Shown here: positions 43,664-52,791 of the stretch, one piece after another
How positions within the stretch are numbered: the first letter of the stretch is position 1
How the letters are laid out: each line of letters opens with the position of its first letter
Origin: Gordonia phthalatica
GTDB taxonomy: Bacteria; Actinomycetota; Actinomycetes; Mycobacteriales; Mycobacteriaceae
Direction of reading: 5' to 3'
DNA length: 64,000 nucleotides
NCBI RefSeq assembly: GCF_001305675.1
Contig: NZ_CP011853.1
Span: 3,968,001-4,032,000, forward strand
Program-made: the position numbers and the translations under genes
The notes under the pieces: generated by a model
Told to the model about the DNA's origin: nothing
The model's input: the letters and a program-made list of their open reading frames with translations, nothing else
Database searches by the model: none

Positions 43664-43711
43664 ACCCGCTCACCCCCAGAACCCAACCCCCTATCCAGCA
43701 GAGGATTAACG

Positions 43712-45241
43712 ATGGTTACCAGCGTGGACGTCGTGGAGCGGATGCTCAGCACCCTCCCCGACGATGACGATCATCCCTACCGCAGCGGCCCCTGGCGCCC
43801 CCAGCAGCGGGAGTGGAACGCCGACGACCTTGAGGTCGTCGCCGGCCGCATCCCCCACGACCTCGACGGCGTGTACCTGCGCAATACCGAGAACCCGCTG
43901 CACCAGCCGATTCAGCACTACCATCCGTTCGACGGCGACGGGATGGTCCACATCGTCGGATTCCGCGACGGCACCGCGTTCTACCGCAACCGCTTCGTCC
44001 GTACCGACGGCCTGGCGGCCGAGCAACAGGCCGGGCGCTCGCTGTGGGCCGGTATCGCCGAGTCGCCAACGATCTCCGACCGCACCGACGGCGTTGGCGC
44101 ACGCCGGTTCTTGAAGGATTCCTCGAGCACCGACGTCACCGTCTTCCGCGGCGAGGCTCTGACGAGTTTCTACCAGTGCGGCGACCTCTACCGGATGGAC
44201 CCGCTGACCGGTCGGGCGCTGGGCAAGGCGGACTTCAACGGCGGATTCCCCTCGGCGCTCGGCGTATCAGCGCACCCGAAGAACGACGACCGGACCGGTG
44301 AGCTCCTGTTCTTCAACTACGGCAAGGACGCGCCGTACATGCACTACGGCGTCGTCGACGCCGACAACGACGTGGTCCACTACACACCCATCGAGCTCCC
44401 CGGGCCGCGGCTGCCGCACGATATGGCGTACACCGAGAACTACGCGATCTTCAACGACTTCCCCCTCTTCTGGGATGCCGATCTGCTCCGGGCCGGGCAT
44501 CATGTGCCGCGTCTGCACGACCTCCCGTCGCGCTTCGGCATCCTTCCCCGACGGGGCGACGCGTCCCAGATCCGCTGGTTCGAAGCTGATCCGACCTACG
44601 TCCTCCACTTCGTCAACGCCTTCGAGGACGGCGACGAGGTCGTGCTCGACGGGTTCTTCCAGCACGACCCCGACCCCGGTCCGCTGCCCGAAGACGCCGG
44701 ACTTCCCCCCTCTCTCCGCCCCTTCCGCTTCCTGGCACTCAACCGGATGCAGACGCGGCTGCACCGCTGGCGGTTCAATCTGGTCACCGGCGCCACCACC
44801 GAGACGTCGTTGACCGACACGATCAGCGAATTCGGCATGATGAACGCCGATTACACCACCACCGACTACCGCTATGCGTACGCTGCCACCGGCAAGCCCA
44901 ACTGGTTCCTGTTCGACGGCCTGGTTCGTCACGACCTGCACACCGGAGCCGAAGAGCACTACGCCTTCGGGGAAGGCGTCTTCGCCAGCGAAACGAGTGT
45001 GGCACCCAAGGTCGGCGCCACCGGCGAAGACGACGCCTATCTGGTGACCATCACGACCGATCTGAACGCCGACGCCTCCTTCTGCGTCATCTTCGACGCG
45101 GCCCGGGTTGCCGACGGACCGATCTGCCAGGTCCGCCTGCCCGAACGGGTGTCCTCCGGCACCCACTCGACCTGGGCGCCGGGTTCGCAGTTGCGACGAT
45201 GGCGCACCGCCGAACGCGCCGCCGATGGCGTGGAGGTATGA
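43712..45241 (+). CDS. Carotenoid-cleavage-dioxygenase family (RPE65/CCO) enzyme
   Basis: 509 residues; non-heme Fe(II) oxygenase that splits a C=C bond into two carbonyls. The four iron-binding His are visible at about residues 188 (VSAHPK), 236 (LPHDMAYTENY), 299 (YVLHFVNAF) and 485 (SGTHSTWAPG), spaced as in the seven-bladed propeller. The N-terminal LDGVYLRNTENP and HPFDGDGMVH match the family. Members cleave carotenoids, apocarotenoids, stilbenes and phenylpropenes such as isoeugenol; substrate cannot be told. AGAGGATTAACG precedes the ATG. It overlaps no gene, but the next start is 1 bp after its stop. Confidence 0.94.
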   Translation: MVTSVDVVERMLSTLPDDDDHPYRSGPWRPQQREWNADDLEVVAGRIPHDLDGVYLRNTENPLHQPIQHYHPFDGDGMVHIVGFRDGTAFYRNRFVRTDGLAAEQQAGRSLWAGIAESPTISDRTDGVGARRFLKDSSSTDVTVFRGEALTSFYQCGDLYRMDPLTGRALGKADFNGGFPSALGVSAHPKNDDRTGELLFFNYGKDAPYMHYGVVDADNDVVHYTPIELPGPRLPHDMAYTENYAIFNDFPLFWDADLLRAGHHVPRLHDLPSRFGILPRRGDASQIRWFEADPTYVLHFVNAFEDGDEVVLDGFFQHDPDPGPLPEDAGLPPSLRPFRFLALNRMQTRLHRWRFNLVTGATTETSLTDTISEFGMMNADYTTTDYRYAYAATGKPNWFLFDGLVRHDLHTGAEEHYAFGEGVFASETSVAPKVGATGEDDAYLVTITTDLNADASFCVIFDAARVADGPICQVRLPERVSSGTHSTWAPGSQLRRWRTAERAADGVEV

Positions 45242-45242
45242 G

Positions 45243-46223
45243 ATGCGCGAAATCCTGAACCGACTGCGCCTGCCCGTCGTCGCAGCGCCGATGTTCCTGG
45301 TCTCCGGGCCTGAACTGGTGATCGCCGCGGGCCGCGCCGGCATCATAGGCGCGTTCCCGACTCAGAATTGCCGCAACGCCGACGATCTCGACCACTGGTT
45401 GGCGACCATCAGCGCCGATCTCACCGACGCCGACGGCACGACGCTGCCGTGGGCAGTGAACCTGGTGACCCACCGGACCAACGCGCGACTGGCCGAGGAT
45501 CTGGTCTTGGTGGAGCGCTACCGGCCGCCCCTGGTGGTGACCGCACTCGGCTCACCTGAACCGGTCCTCGATACCGTCCACGGCTACGGCGGGGCGGTCA
45601 TCGCCGATGTCGCCGATCTGCCGATGGCCCGAAAGGCGGTTGCGGTCGGCGCTGACGGACTAGCCTGCATCAGTGCCGGCGCCGGTGGCCACACCGGCTC
45701 CCTGTCGCCGTTCGCCTTCACCGCCGCGGTACGGGAGTTCTTCGACGGTCTGCTCGTCGTCGGCGGCGGCATCGCCGACGGCAACGGGGTCGCCGGTGCC
45801 ATCGCAGCCGGCGCCGACCTCGTCTACGTGGGCACTCGGTTCCTCGCCGCACAGGAGAGTCTCGCCGTGGCCGATTACAAGGAGATGGTCGTCGACAGCG
45901 ACATCGACGATCTCATCGTCAGCGCCGGAATCACCGGCACCCCGGCGTCGTGGCTGCGCCCCAGCCTTGCGGCGAACGGCATCGACCCGGACACCCTCGA
46001 CGACCAGCAACCCGACCGGAATTACCAGGCCGGCGGCGACGCCGTGCGGCGCTGGAAGGATCTGTGGGCTGCCGGGCAGGGGGTCGGAGCGATCACCGCG
46101 ATCAGCCCGGTCGCCGACATCGTCGACGACCTGGCCATCCAGTACCGGCTGGCCGCCCGGCGCCTCGACCACGCCCGATCCCTCGACGACCATCACTCCC
46201 TGGAAGGAGCCGCACATGCTTGA
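45243..46223 (+). CDS. Nitronate-monooxygenase-family FMN protein
   Basis: 326 residues, TIM barrel. LRLPVVAAPMFLVSGPELVI start, phosphate-site VGADGLACISAGAGGHTG (with the family His), VVGGGIADGNGVAGAIAAGA and YVGTRFLAAQES match the family. Many proteins so annotated are not nitronate enzymes: relatives include quinone reductases and the steroid-ring CoA-ester reductase IpdC. In this CoA-pathway context a reductase or dehydrogenase step seems more likely than nitronate oxidation (inference). Starts 1 bp after the CCO stop and overlaps the next gene by 8 bp. Confidence 0.92.
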   Translation: MREILNRLRLPVVAAPMFLVSGPELVIAAGRAGIIGAFPTQNCRNADDLDHWLATISADLTDADGTTLPWAVNLVTHRTNARLAEDLVLVERYRPPLVVTALGSPEPVLDTVHGYGGAVIADVADLPMARKAVAVGADGLACISAGAGGHTGSLSPFAFTAAVREFFDGLLVVGGGIADGNGVAGAIAAGADLVYVGTRFLAAQESLAVADYKEMVVDSDIDDLIVSAGITGTPASWLRPSLAANGIDPDTLDDQQPDRNYQAGGDAVRRWKDLWAAGQGVGAITAISPVADIVDDLAIQYRLAARRLDHARSLDDHHSLEGAAHA

Positions 46224-47937
46224 CTTCACCACCGGCCTGTACCCGCCCGAGAAGATCGCCCGATTCCGTGAGCTCGGCGCCTGGACCGACGAGACCGTGG
46301 ACCAGCTCTTCACCGACCGTGTCCGGGAACGCGGCGACAGCGTCGCGCTGGTCGACCCGGCCAATAACGCGGCCCTGGTCGGCACCGCGCCCCGTCGTCT
46401 GACCTGGAACGAACTCGACGACGAGGTCACCGGCCTGGCCGCCCGACTCCTCGAGCTCGGGATCAAACCCGGTGACGTGATCGGCGTGCAGTTGCCCAAC
46501 GGTGTCGAATTGGTGGCGCTGTACCTGGCGGCCTGGCGCATCGGGGCGGTCGTCTCGCCGCTAGCGATGCAGTACCGCGAATACGAGATCGTCGAAATGG
46601 GTACGGCCGCCGACTTCCGCATTCTGGTGACCGTCCCCGACTTCTCCGGGTGGCCCGCAGCCGAGGTGATCACCGGCTTCGCCGATCGCCTGCCGACGCT
46701 CGCCGCCGTCGCGACGCTCACCTCCGCCCCCGTCGCCGAACCGGTCCCGGGAGCGACCCACCTCGTCTCGGCGCCGGCGACCGAGTCCGACCGCGCCGCC
46801 GTGGCTGCCCACGGCTATGTCGCCGACCCGAACCATCCGATGACCATCTGCTGGACGTCGGGGACCGAAAGCGCACCCAAGGGGGTGCCGCGCGCCCACT
46901 ACGACTGGCTCTCATTCTCTTGGGCGGGTGTCGACGCCCCGCGGCTGACCGCCGACGATGTCCTGCTCAACCCCTTCCCCATGATCAACATGTCGGCATT
47001 CGTCGGAAAACTGCTTCCGTGGCTGAGGACCGGCGCCACGCTGGTCCAGCACCACCCGTTCGACGCCCCCACCTTCTTCGGCCAGATCGCCACCGAGCGC
47101 GTGACCTACACGGTCGCCCCGCCCGCTCTGCTGCTGATGCTGCTGCGCAACGAGCAACTGCGCAGTCGGATCGATCTGTCGAGCCTGACCCGCGTCGGTT
47201 CGGGTTCGGCGCCGCTGCAGCCGGTCACCGTGCGCGGATGGCAGGAGCAGATGGGTATCGCGGTGATCAACTTCTTCGGCTCCAACGAAGGGATCGGCCT
47301 GCTTTCGAGTCCCGAGGACTTCCCCGATCCCGACAACCGGGCCAAGTACTTCCCTCGCTACGGCGCTCCGCACACGGACTGGGCTTCCCGGGTCAGCGAG
47401 TGGATCTCACTCAAGCTCGTCGACCAGGAGACCGGAGAGGAGATCACCGAGCCCGGCCGGCCCGGGGAACTGCACATCGACGGCCCGATGGTGTTCGCCG
47501 GCTACCTCAATGGCGATCGGCTCCCCAGTCCCTTCGACTCCGCCGGCTTCCTGTGCACCGGCGAGGTCTTCGAGATCGCCGGCGACAACAACCAGTACCT
47601 GCGCTACGTCGACCGCTCCAAGGACCTCATCGTGCGGGGCGGAATGAATATCGCCCCGGCTGAGATCGAGGCCTTGATCAGCGACCACCCCGCCGTCGCC
47701 GAGGTCGCCGTGGTCGGTCGGCCGTCGGAGGTGATGGGTGAGCGCGTTCATGTCGTGGCGGCCCTGAACCCCGATACCGAGTTGACCTTGGATGACCTCA
47801 CCGACTTCCTCCGCGAACAGCGGATCGCGACGTACAAGCTTCCCGAGAGCCTCGAAATGGTGGAGGTTCTACCTCGTAACCCGGTGGGCAAACTCCTCAA
47901 GCGAGACTTGCGCGCTCGGTTGTCACCGACGGATTAA
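46216..47937 (+). CDS. AMP-dependent acyl-CoA synthetase / CoA ligase
   Basis: 573 residues of the ANL superfamily: P-loop ICWTSGTESAPKGV, A4-A5 region INFFGSNEGIGLL, A7 GFLCTGEVFEIAG, hinge RYVDRSKDLIVRGGMNI and the catalytic Lys in NPVGKLLKRDLR. It activates a carboxylate as acyl-AMP, then as CoA thioester, feeding the thiolases of the cluster. Good ribosome site (GGAAGGAG) inside the preceding gene. An ~25-residue insertion around SEWISLKLVDQE lies before A7. Last gene of the operon, with a terminator behind. Confidence 0.94.
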   Translation: MLDFTTGLYPPEKIARFRELGAWTDETVDQLFTDRVRERGDSVALVDPANNAALVGTAPRRLTWNELDDEVTGLAARLLELGIKPGDVIGVQLPNGVELVALYLAAWRIGAVVSPLAMQYREYEIVEMGTAADFRILVTVPDFSGWPAAEVITGFADRLPTLAAVATLTSAPVAEPVPGATHLVSAPATESDRAAVAAHGYVADPNHPMTICWTSGTESAPKGVPRAHYDWLSFSWAGVDAPRLTADDVLLNPFPMINMSAFVGKLLPWLRTGATLVQHHPFDAPTFFGQIATERVTYTVAPPALLLMLLRNEQLRSRIDLSSLTRVGSGSAPLQPVTVRGWQEQMGIAVINFFGSNEGIGLLSSPEDFPDPDNRAKYFPRYGAPHTDWASRVSEWISLKLVDQETGEEITEPGRPGELHIDGPMVFAGYLNGDRLPSPFDSAGFLCTGEVFEIAGDNNQYLRYVDRSKDLIVRGGMNIAPAEIEALISDHPAVAEVAVVGRPSEVMGERVHVVAALNPDTELTLDDLTDFLREQRIATYKLPESLEMVEVLPRNPVGKLLKRDLRARLSPTD

Positions 47938-47970
47938 TCGTACCGCCGCCGACGCTGCGTGGACCGGGTC

Positions 47971-48002
47971 GGCGACGGCCGTCTTAGCAAGCGGCCGTCG
48001 CC
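47971..48002 (+). terminator. Hairpin terminator of the catabolic operon
   Basis: GGCGACGGCCG (47971-47981) and CGGCCGTCGCC (47992-48002) pair perfectly over 11 bp around a 10-nt loop, 34 bp after the ligase stop. It lies between convergent genes and may work both ways. Confidence 0.82.
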
Positions 48003-48075
48003 GAGTGCGTCGGACCCGACCTCCCGACGAAATGCCGGAGCCCCAGCGGCGCCCCGATGAGATTTCGAGGCGAGG

Positions 48076-49251
48076 CTAGCTGAGCATTGATTCCGAACTC
48101 GGCGATTCGTTGATCAGGTATCCGCTATCGGCGCTGGTGTCGCCGGCCAAACGGAGATAGGCAGCGAAGAACTCCTCTGGATCCACTGCTGCTTCAGGAG
48201 CATTCACACCAGTCGCCGTGATGCCACCGGTTCGCAACAGATGCACTCCGATCGCCAGTGGGTATCCGGTGTGTCCGCCCATCTTTCCCCGAAGCTTGAC
48301 TGCGGGTTGGACAGCCACCGAGGTTCGAACACCGGCACGCGATCCGACCGCGAGAGCAAACAGGTCCGGCAACGTCGCTTCGGACGGATCAGCGGTCGGC
48401 TCTTCCCGCTGGTGGATGAGTTCGACTGCGGCCTCGACCGTCAATTCGCCGGCCTCGACTGCTGCGGCGACCTGACGTAGCCCGGTGAACAATGCCTCCG
48501 GGCCGCACTGAAGGTTGAGACTCCGGCTGACCTGCGGGAAGGTCCGGGGGAGAGTCACCGGTTCCGGGTGTCCCATAGTGTATGCCGATGTGGACCCCAG
48601 CCCGGGGAAGTCGAAGTCGACGCGTTCGAGCGGTCTCACATCAGCAAGGCGGCCAGCCTGCCAGACCTTGATCTTGCCTGTGCATTGCAGCAGCCAGTGC
48701 TCGGCGGCGGCGGCGCCTCCAGGTTCGACATCGGCTTCCGGCTCGGTGACCGCTGACGCCAACGACCAGCCGGTGAACAGATCGTCGACGGTGTCGAGTC
48801 GGCTGGCCGCGATACGCGCGCAGATGTTGGTTGTCCCGGGACTGGCACCGAGTCCGATGACCACTCGAAGACCACTGTTGCGTGCCTGCTCATCCAGCTC
48901 GAACGCTTCGACGGTCGACTGCCAGTCGTCATCGATGTCGATATAGTCGCAGTGTGCGTCAAGTGCTGCCTGCAAGATCGGTGTCCCGAACTTCGCAAAC
49001 GGCCCCATGGCGTTGAGGACGACGTTCGATTCTGCGAAGACCCGGCTCATCGCGATCGGATCGGTCGCGTCCAGCTCGACAGCCTGGGCAATCGGGCCGA
49101 CGGCGGCCGCGATCTGTTCGGCGCGAGCGAGATCGAGGTCGGCGATGAGGATTCGATCAGCGGCTTCTAGTTCGGCGATGCCGCGGACAGCGAACCGGCC
49201 CATCGCGCCGGCACCGCCGACGACCGTCGCAGTGAAGGGGTTGGAGTTCAT
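48076..49251 (-). CDS. Saccharopine-dehydrogenase-like NAD(P)-binding oxidoreductase
   Basis: 391 residues. N-terminal Rossmann domain (ATVVGGAGAMGRFAVRGIAE), the NAMGPFAKFGTPILQAALD block that is typical of saccharopine reductases and related proteins, and VVIGLGASPGTTNICARIAA at the second half. Substrate is unknown; the upstream permease suggests an amino acid or amine. ATG 49251 has AGAGAAC ahead; the open frame runs 23 codons further. Likely co-transcribed with the permease gene 65 bp upstream. Confidence 0.88.
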   Translation of the reverse strand: MNSNPFTATVVGGAGAMGRFAVRGIAELEAADRILIADLDLARAEQIAAAVGPIAQAVELDATDPIAMSRVFAESNVVLNAMGPFAKFGTPILQAALDAHCDYIDIDDDWQSTVEAFELDEQARNSGLRVVIGLGASPGTTNICARIAASRLDTVDDLFTGWSLASAVTEPEADVEPGGAAAAEHWLLQCTGKIKVWQAGRLADVRPLERVDFDFPGLGSTSAYTMGHPEPVTLPRTFPQVSRSLNLQCGPEALFTGLRQVAAAVEAGELTVEAAVELIHQREEPTADPSEATLPDLFALAVGSRAGVRTSVAVQPAVKLRGKMGGHTGYPLAIGVHLLRTGGITATGVNAPEAAVDPEEFFAAYLRLAGDTSADSGYLINESPSSESMLS

Positions 49252-49316
49252 TAGTTCTCTTTCTGTGTGTCGGGAGTCGCCGATGGCGACAGTTGTCCGT
49301 CTGAGGTCGGGCACCG

Positions 49317-50807
49317 TCAATGGAGATGGTGCGCAGGTCGGTCATTGGGGGTCGTTTCGCGCTCGGCGGGGGCCGAGCGCGCGTAAGCCGATTCGCCAAT
49401 AGCGCCGAAACGATCGGGACGATGTCGCCGCAGCCATTCGGCGTATCCGGCAGCGGCGACCCCGGCGAACACCAGCAGCAGCGGGAGTCGGTTCACGACC
49501 ACATTGTCAACACCGGTCAGCTCCTGATAGTGGACGATGATCAGCACCACCGCGATGCTCAGGCCCGATCCACCGATGAGAGAGGCGAGCATGGGTCGCC
49601 ACCCTCGCCGGTCCGTCGTGCGCCAGAAATACGCGACGATGGCGAACGCAGTGATCGCTTGCAGAAACACCATCCCGAGTGTGCCCAACGCTGACATCGA
49701 TACCGCGAGAGTGGAGTACGGATTGGCTCCGAAAGCGGCGAACGCACCGACCACCAGCACGTTCACAGTTGTCTGCAACAGACTCGCGCGTACCGGCGCA
49801 CACAGCCTCGGGTGGAATCGACCGAGCGCCGAGGGAAGCAATCCTTCTCGACCGATTGCCGATGTCAGTCGGTTAGTCGAATTGTGGCACGCCAGGAGCG
49901 TGGCGAAGAGCCCCGTGAGGAGAAGGACTGTCATCACCGCACTGAAGGCGGAGCCGAGCCGCTCGTCGGCAAGGTGGAGAATCAGATCACCCAACTGGGT
50001 TTGAGCGGCTTCGCGGACACCATCGATCCCGAGTGCACCGACTGAGATCCAACTGGTCAAACCGTAGAAGACAGCCACCACCGCGACCGACACATAGGTG
50101 GCAAGGGCGACAGTCCGCCTCGGCTCCCGCGCTTCTTCGCTGTACAGCGCCGCCGCTTCAAAACCGAGAAATGACGTGAACGCGAACATCAACCCCAGAC
50201 CGAGACCCGCTTGGGTCAACTCAGTCACGTCGAAAGCGCCGATCGGCAGCGCCCGCACCCCCTCTTCCGAGAGCACTGCGGTGTTGAATACTACGAGAAC
50301 TGCGAGCTCGGCAGCGACCAGAATTCCCAGCACCCGCGCACTGACGTCGATCCGGCGGCATCCCAGGACACCGACGGCGACGACAGCCGCAGCCGAATAC
50401 GCCTCCCACGGCAAGTCGATTCCGGAGTCGGCGAGCACCAGCCGCGAGAAGTATCCGAAGGTGGCAACCAGCATGACCGCCAATGCGTTGTAGGAGATCA
50501 ACGCGACGAACGCGGCGACTGCAGCGGCCCGGCGCCCGAGCCCCACTGCGACATACGAATAGAAGCCGCCGGGAGCGACCACCCGCCGACTCATCGCCGC
50601 GTAGCCCACCGCGAAACACAGCAGAATCGCCCCCGCGATCAGGTACATCAGCGGCGTAGTCGGCCCCGCGCCTACCGCGAGAGCCAGCGGAAGGGTCGCC
50701 ACAACGGCGGCTAATGGGGACGCCGCCGCCACGACGAGGAATACGATGCGCGGGACGGTCAGCGTGCCCTGGGCGGCGGGGAGGGAAGAATCGTACTCCT
50801 CAGGCAT
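49317..50807 (-). CDS. APC-superfamily amino acid/polyamine permease
   Basis: About 496 residues with 12 membrane helices. APC signature VVAPGGFYSYVAVGLGRRAA on helix 3 and FTSFLGFEAAALYSEEAREP on helix 6. Secondary transporter, probably for an amino acid or related amine, paired with the saccharopine-dehydrogenase-like gene. ATG 50807 follows GGAAAGTGAG; ATG 50825, six codons upstream, lacks a ribosome site. Transcribed divergently from TetR across the operator at 50866. Confidence 0.92.
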   Translation of the reverse strand: MPEEYDSSLPAAQGTLTVPRIVFLVVAAASPLAAVVATLPLALAVGAGPTTPLMYLIAGAILLCFAVGYAAMSRRVVAPGGFYSYVAVGLGRRAAAVAAFVALISYNALAVMLVATFGYFSRLVLADSGIDLPWEAYSAAAVVAVGVLGCRRIDVSARVLGILVAAELAVLVVFNTAVLSEEGVRALPIGAFDVTELTQAGLGLGLMFAFTSFLGFEAAALYSEEAREPRRTVALATYVSVAVVAVFYGLTSWISVGALGIDGVREAAQTQLGDLILHLADERLGSAFSAVMTVLLLTGLFATLLACHNSTNRLTSAIGREGLLPSALGRFHPRLCAPVRASLLQTTVNVLVVGAFAAFGANPYSTLAVSMSALGTLGMVFLQAITAFAIVAYFWRTTDRRGWRPMLASLIGGSGLSIAVVLIIVHYQELTGVDNVVVNRLPLLLVFAGVAAAGYAEWLRRHRPDRFGAIGESAYARSAPAERETTPNDRPAHHLH

Positions 50808-50865
50808 CACAAACTCACTTTCCATGACAGAAGTCCAAACGCCGGTCTGACGTGACCCCGATCAT

Positions 50866-50910
50866 AACTTGGTCAATCAACCAAGTTGCGTGAACGAGTC
50901 AATCGACCAA
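50866..50910. promoter_or_regulatory. TetR operator pair between permease and regulator genes
   Basis: AACTTGGT-CAATCA-ACCAAGTT (50866-50887) is a perfect 8-6-8 inverted repeat. A second partial copy, TCAATCGACCAA (50899-50910), repeats its right half. The position between the divergent permease and tetR genes makes it the probable site of the TetR protein. Confidence 0.72.
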
Positions 50911-51032
50911 AAATCATCTGACCGTGGTCGCGGACTGTCGGTTCGTAACCGCGGATGGGCCACGGGACGGTGCATTCTGGCAGAGTTGAGGTCTGGCAGA
51001 GTTGGGGTCAACACAAACCAGGAGGCGGGTAC

Positions 51033-51629
51033 GTGGCTCGGATCGCCGTCGAGGATCGACGTCAACTGTTGATCGACGCCGCCTGGCGTGTGCTGGTCCG
51101 AGACGGACTGGCGAACCTCACCACCCGGTCGGTGGCGGCCGAAGCGCAGATGCCACAGGGCGCGTTCCACTACTGCTTTTCATCCAAAGACGAGTTGCTG
51201 ACGACCCTGGTCTCAGGTGCAGTCGCGGAACTGGGCGAGCATTCCGCACATCCGGTTGCACCTGGCGATGCCGACCTGCACTCCATTCTGCGAGACACGA
51301 TCGACGCTCTGTGGCGGCGCATCGTCGCCCCGCCGGAAAAGCAACTCGCGCTGTACGAACTGACAGTCTACGCGGTGCGCAACGGCGCTACCGACCTTCC
51401 CGCGAGTCAGTACCGAGGTTACTTCGCCGCGGCAACCCGGCTCCTCGACGCGGTCGCCGATGCTGCCGAAGTCACCTGGACGGCACCGACCGACAGTCTT
51501 GCTCGACTCATCGTCAGTGTGATCGACGGCGTGGGTTTGACCTGGCTGACCGATCACGATGACGAGGCGGCCCAAAGGGTACTCGCGCTCCTCGTCAGCC
51601 AGCTCGAGTCCTCAGCAATCAATCGCTGA
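51033..51629 (+). CDS. TetR-family transcriptional regulator
   Basis: 198 residues. The N-terminal helix-turn-helix (RRQLLIDAAWRVLVRDGLAN, LTTRSVAAEAQMPQGAFHYC, FSSKDELL) is classic TetR; the C-terminal ~140 residues form the ligand domain. GTG 51033 has AGGAGGCGGGTAC before it. It most likely represses the divergent permease/dehydrogenase operon and itself through the adjacent inverted repeats. Confidence 0.92.
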   Translation: MARIAVEDRRQLLIDAAWRVLVRDGLANLTTRSVAAEAQMPQGAFHYCFSSKDELLTTLVSGAVAELGEHSAHPVAPGDADLHSILRDTIDALWRRIVAPPEKQLALYELTVYAVRNGATDLPASQYRGYFAAATRLLDAVADAAEVTWTAPTDSLARLIVSVIDGVGLTWLTDHDDEAAQRVLALLVSQLESSAINR

Positions 51630-51761
51630 CCGCCGACTGAGGTTCATCCCACGCCCGGCCCGGCAGGCCGTCGACTCAGCCGCTGTACACAGTCCCGTTC
51701 AGGGCAGTGCGACGGACTCGAGGTCGCCGACGCGACACCCCGGACTCGCGGCCCGGTGGAT

Positions 51762-52718
51762 TCACCGACTCCCCAGCGGCCTCGCCTGCGCGGCCGTCGC
51801 GCGACGCGGCGGAACCAGACTGGAGCGGGCATGCTCGACGATGATCTCAGTCAGCGCCGTGACAGCCGGCGAGCGCAGTCGCCAGTGCTGCCAGTACAGC
51901 GGCACGTCGACCGGCTTCTCCGACAGCTTCACCAGGTCCCGCCCCGTGTGCTCGTCCTCGATCTCCACTTCGGGGACCGCGCCCCAGCCGGTCCCGGCGG
52001 CGATCGCGCGGCGGTACTCGGCGGCCGCGGGCACGTAGTTGACCGGCGGCGAGATCGGTTCGGCGATCAGCTGTTTGAGCGTCTTGAGCTGCAGATGGTC
52101 GTTGCTGTCGAACATCACCATGGGCGCATATCTCATGTCGCGGAGGCGGACGCCGTCGGGCAGCCAGTGCTCGATGTACTCCTGCGAAGCCACCGGGAAG
52201 TAGCGGAGCGAGCCGAGTTCGATGGTCTCGCAGCCGCGGACGCCGATGGGATCCGACGTGACCGCGCCGATCACATCACCGGCCCGCAGCATCGCGGTGG
52301 TGACGGACTCGTCGTCGCGGTTCACGTCGAGGGTCACCGCGTGCTCGCGGTGCATCTGCGCGAGGACCGGCAGGAACCAGGTGGCGAGCGAGTCGGCGTT
52401 GCACGCGATGGACAACTCGACCCGCGGGAGATGACGGGGATCGCCGTCGAACTCGGGTGCGGCCCCGAGGAGTTCTCCGCGCGCCTCGGCGACGAGGACG
52501 TCCCACTGTTCGCCGAGTCGGGCGAGGACGGCGCCGTCGACCGTGGCGGTCGCAGGTTTGGTGCGGCGCACCAGGACTCGGCCGACGGACTGCTCGAGCG
52601 CCTTGATCCGCTGGCTCACCGCGGACGGCGTGACGTGCAGCGACGCGGCCGCCGCCTCGAACGTCCCCTCGCGGAGGACGGCGGACAGCGTGGCGAGGCC
52701 TTCGGCGGAGAACTCCAT
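51762..52718 (-). CDS. lysG: LysG/ArgP-type LysR regulator of amino acid export
   Basis: 318 residues. LysR helix-turn-helix at the N-terminus (LATLSAVLREGTFEAAAASL, HVTPSAVSQRIKALEQSVGR) and a periplasmic-binding-like effector domain. It is divergent from lysE with a 73-bp gap, the standard lysG-lysE pair, in which LysG with lysine, arginine or citrulline/histidine as co-inducer activates lysE. ATG 52718 (MEFSAEGLATL) matches the usual start; the frame is open further upstream across the promoter. Confidence 0.93.
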   Translation of the reverse strand: MEFSAEGLATLSAVLREGTFEAAAASLHVTPSAVSQRIKALEQSVGRVLVRRTKPATATVDGAVLARLGEQWDVLVAEARGELLGAAPEFDGDPRHLPRVELSIACNADSLATWFLPVLAQMHREHAVTLDVNRDDESVTTAMLRAGDVIGAVTSDPIGVRGCETIELGSLRYFPVASQEYIEHWLPDGVRLRDMRYAPMVMFDSNDHLQLKTLKQLIAEPISPPVNYVPAAAEYRRAIAAGTGWGAVPEVEIEDEHTGRDLVKLSEKPVDVPLYWQHWRLRSPAVTALTEIIVEHARSSLVPPRRATAAQARPLGSR

Positions 52719-52791
52719 GTTAAGCGAGTCTAATCTTTCGTAAGAATCATTCGTTGGACTAAGTAGTCGCCAATTCTTAGCGTGGACGTAC

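Noticed and set aside
40096..51629. Integrative element with attachment sites
   Set aside because: No integrase, transposase, tRNA or flanking direct repeat was found, so only an accessory block is claimed.
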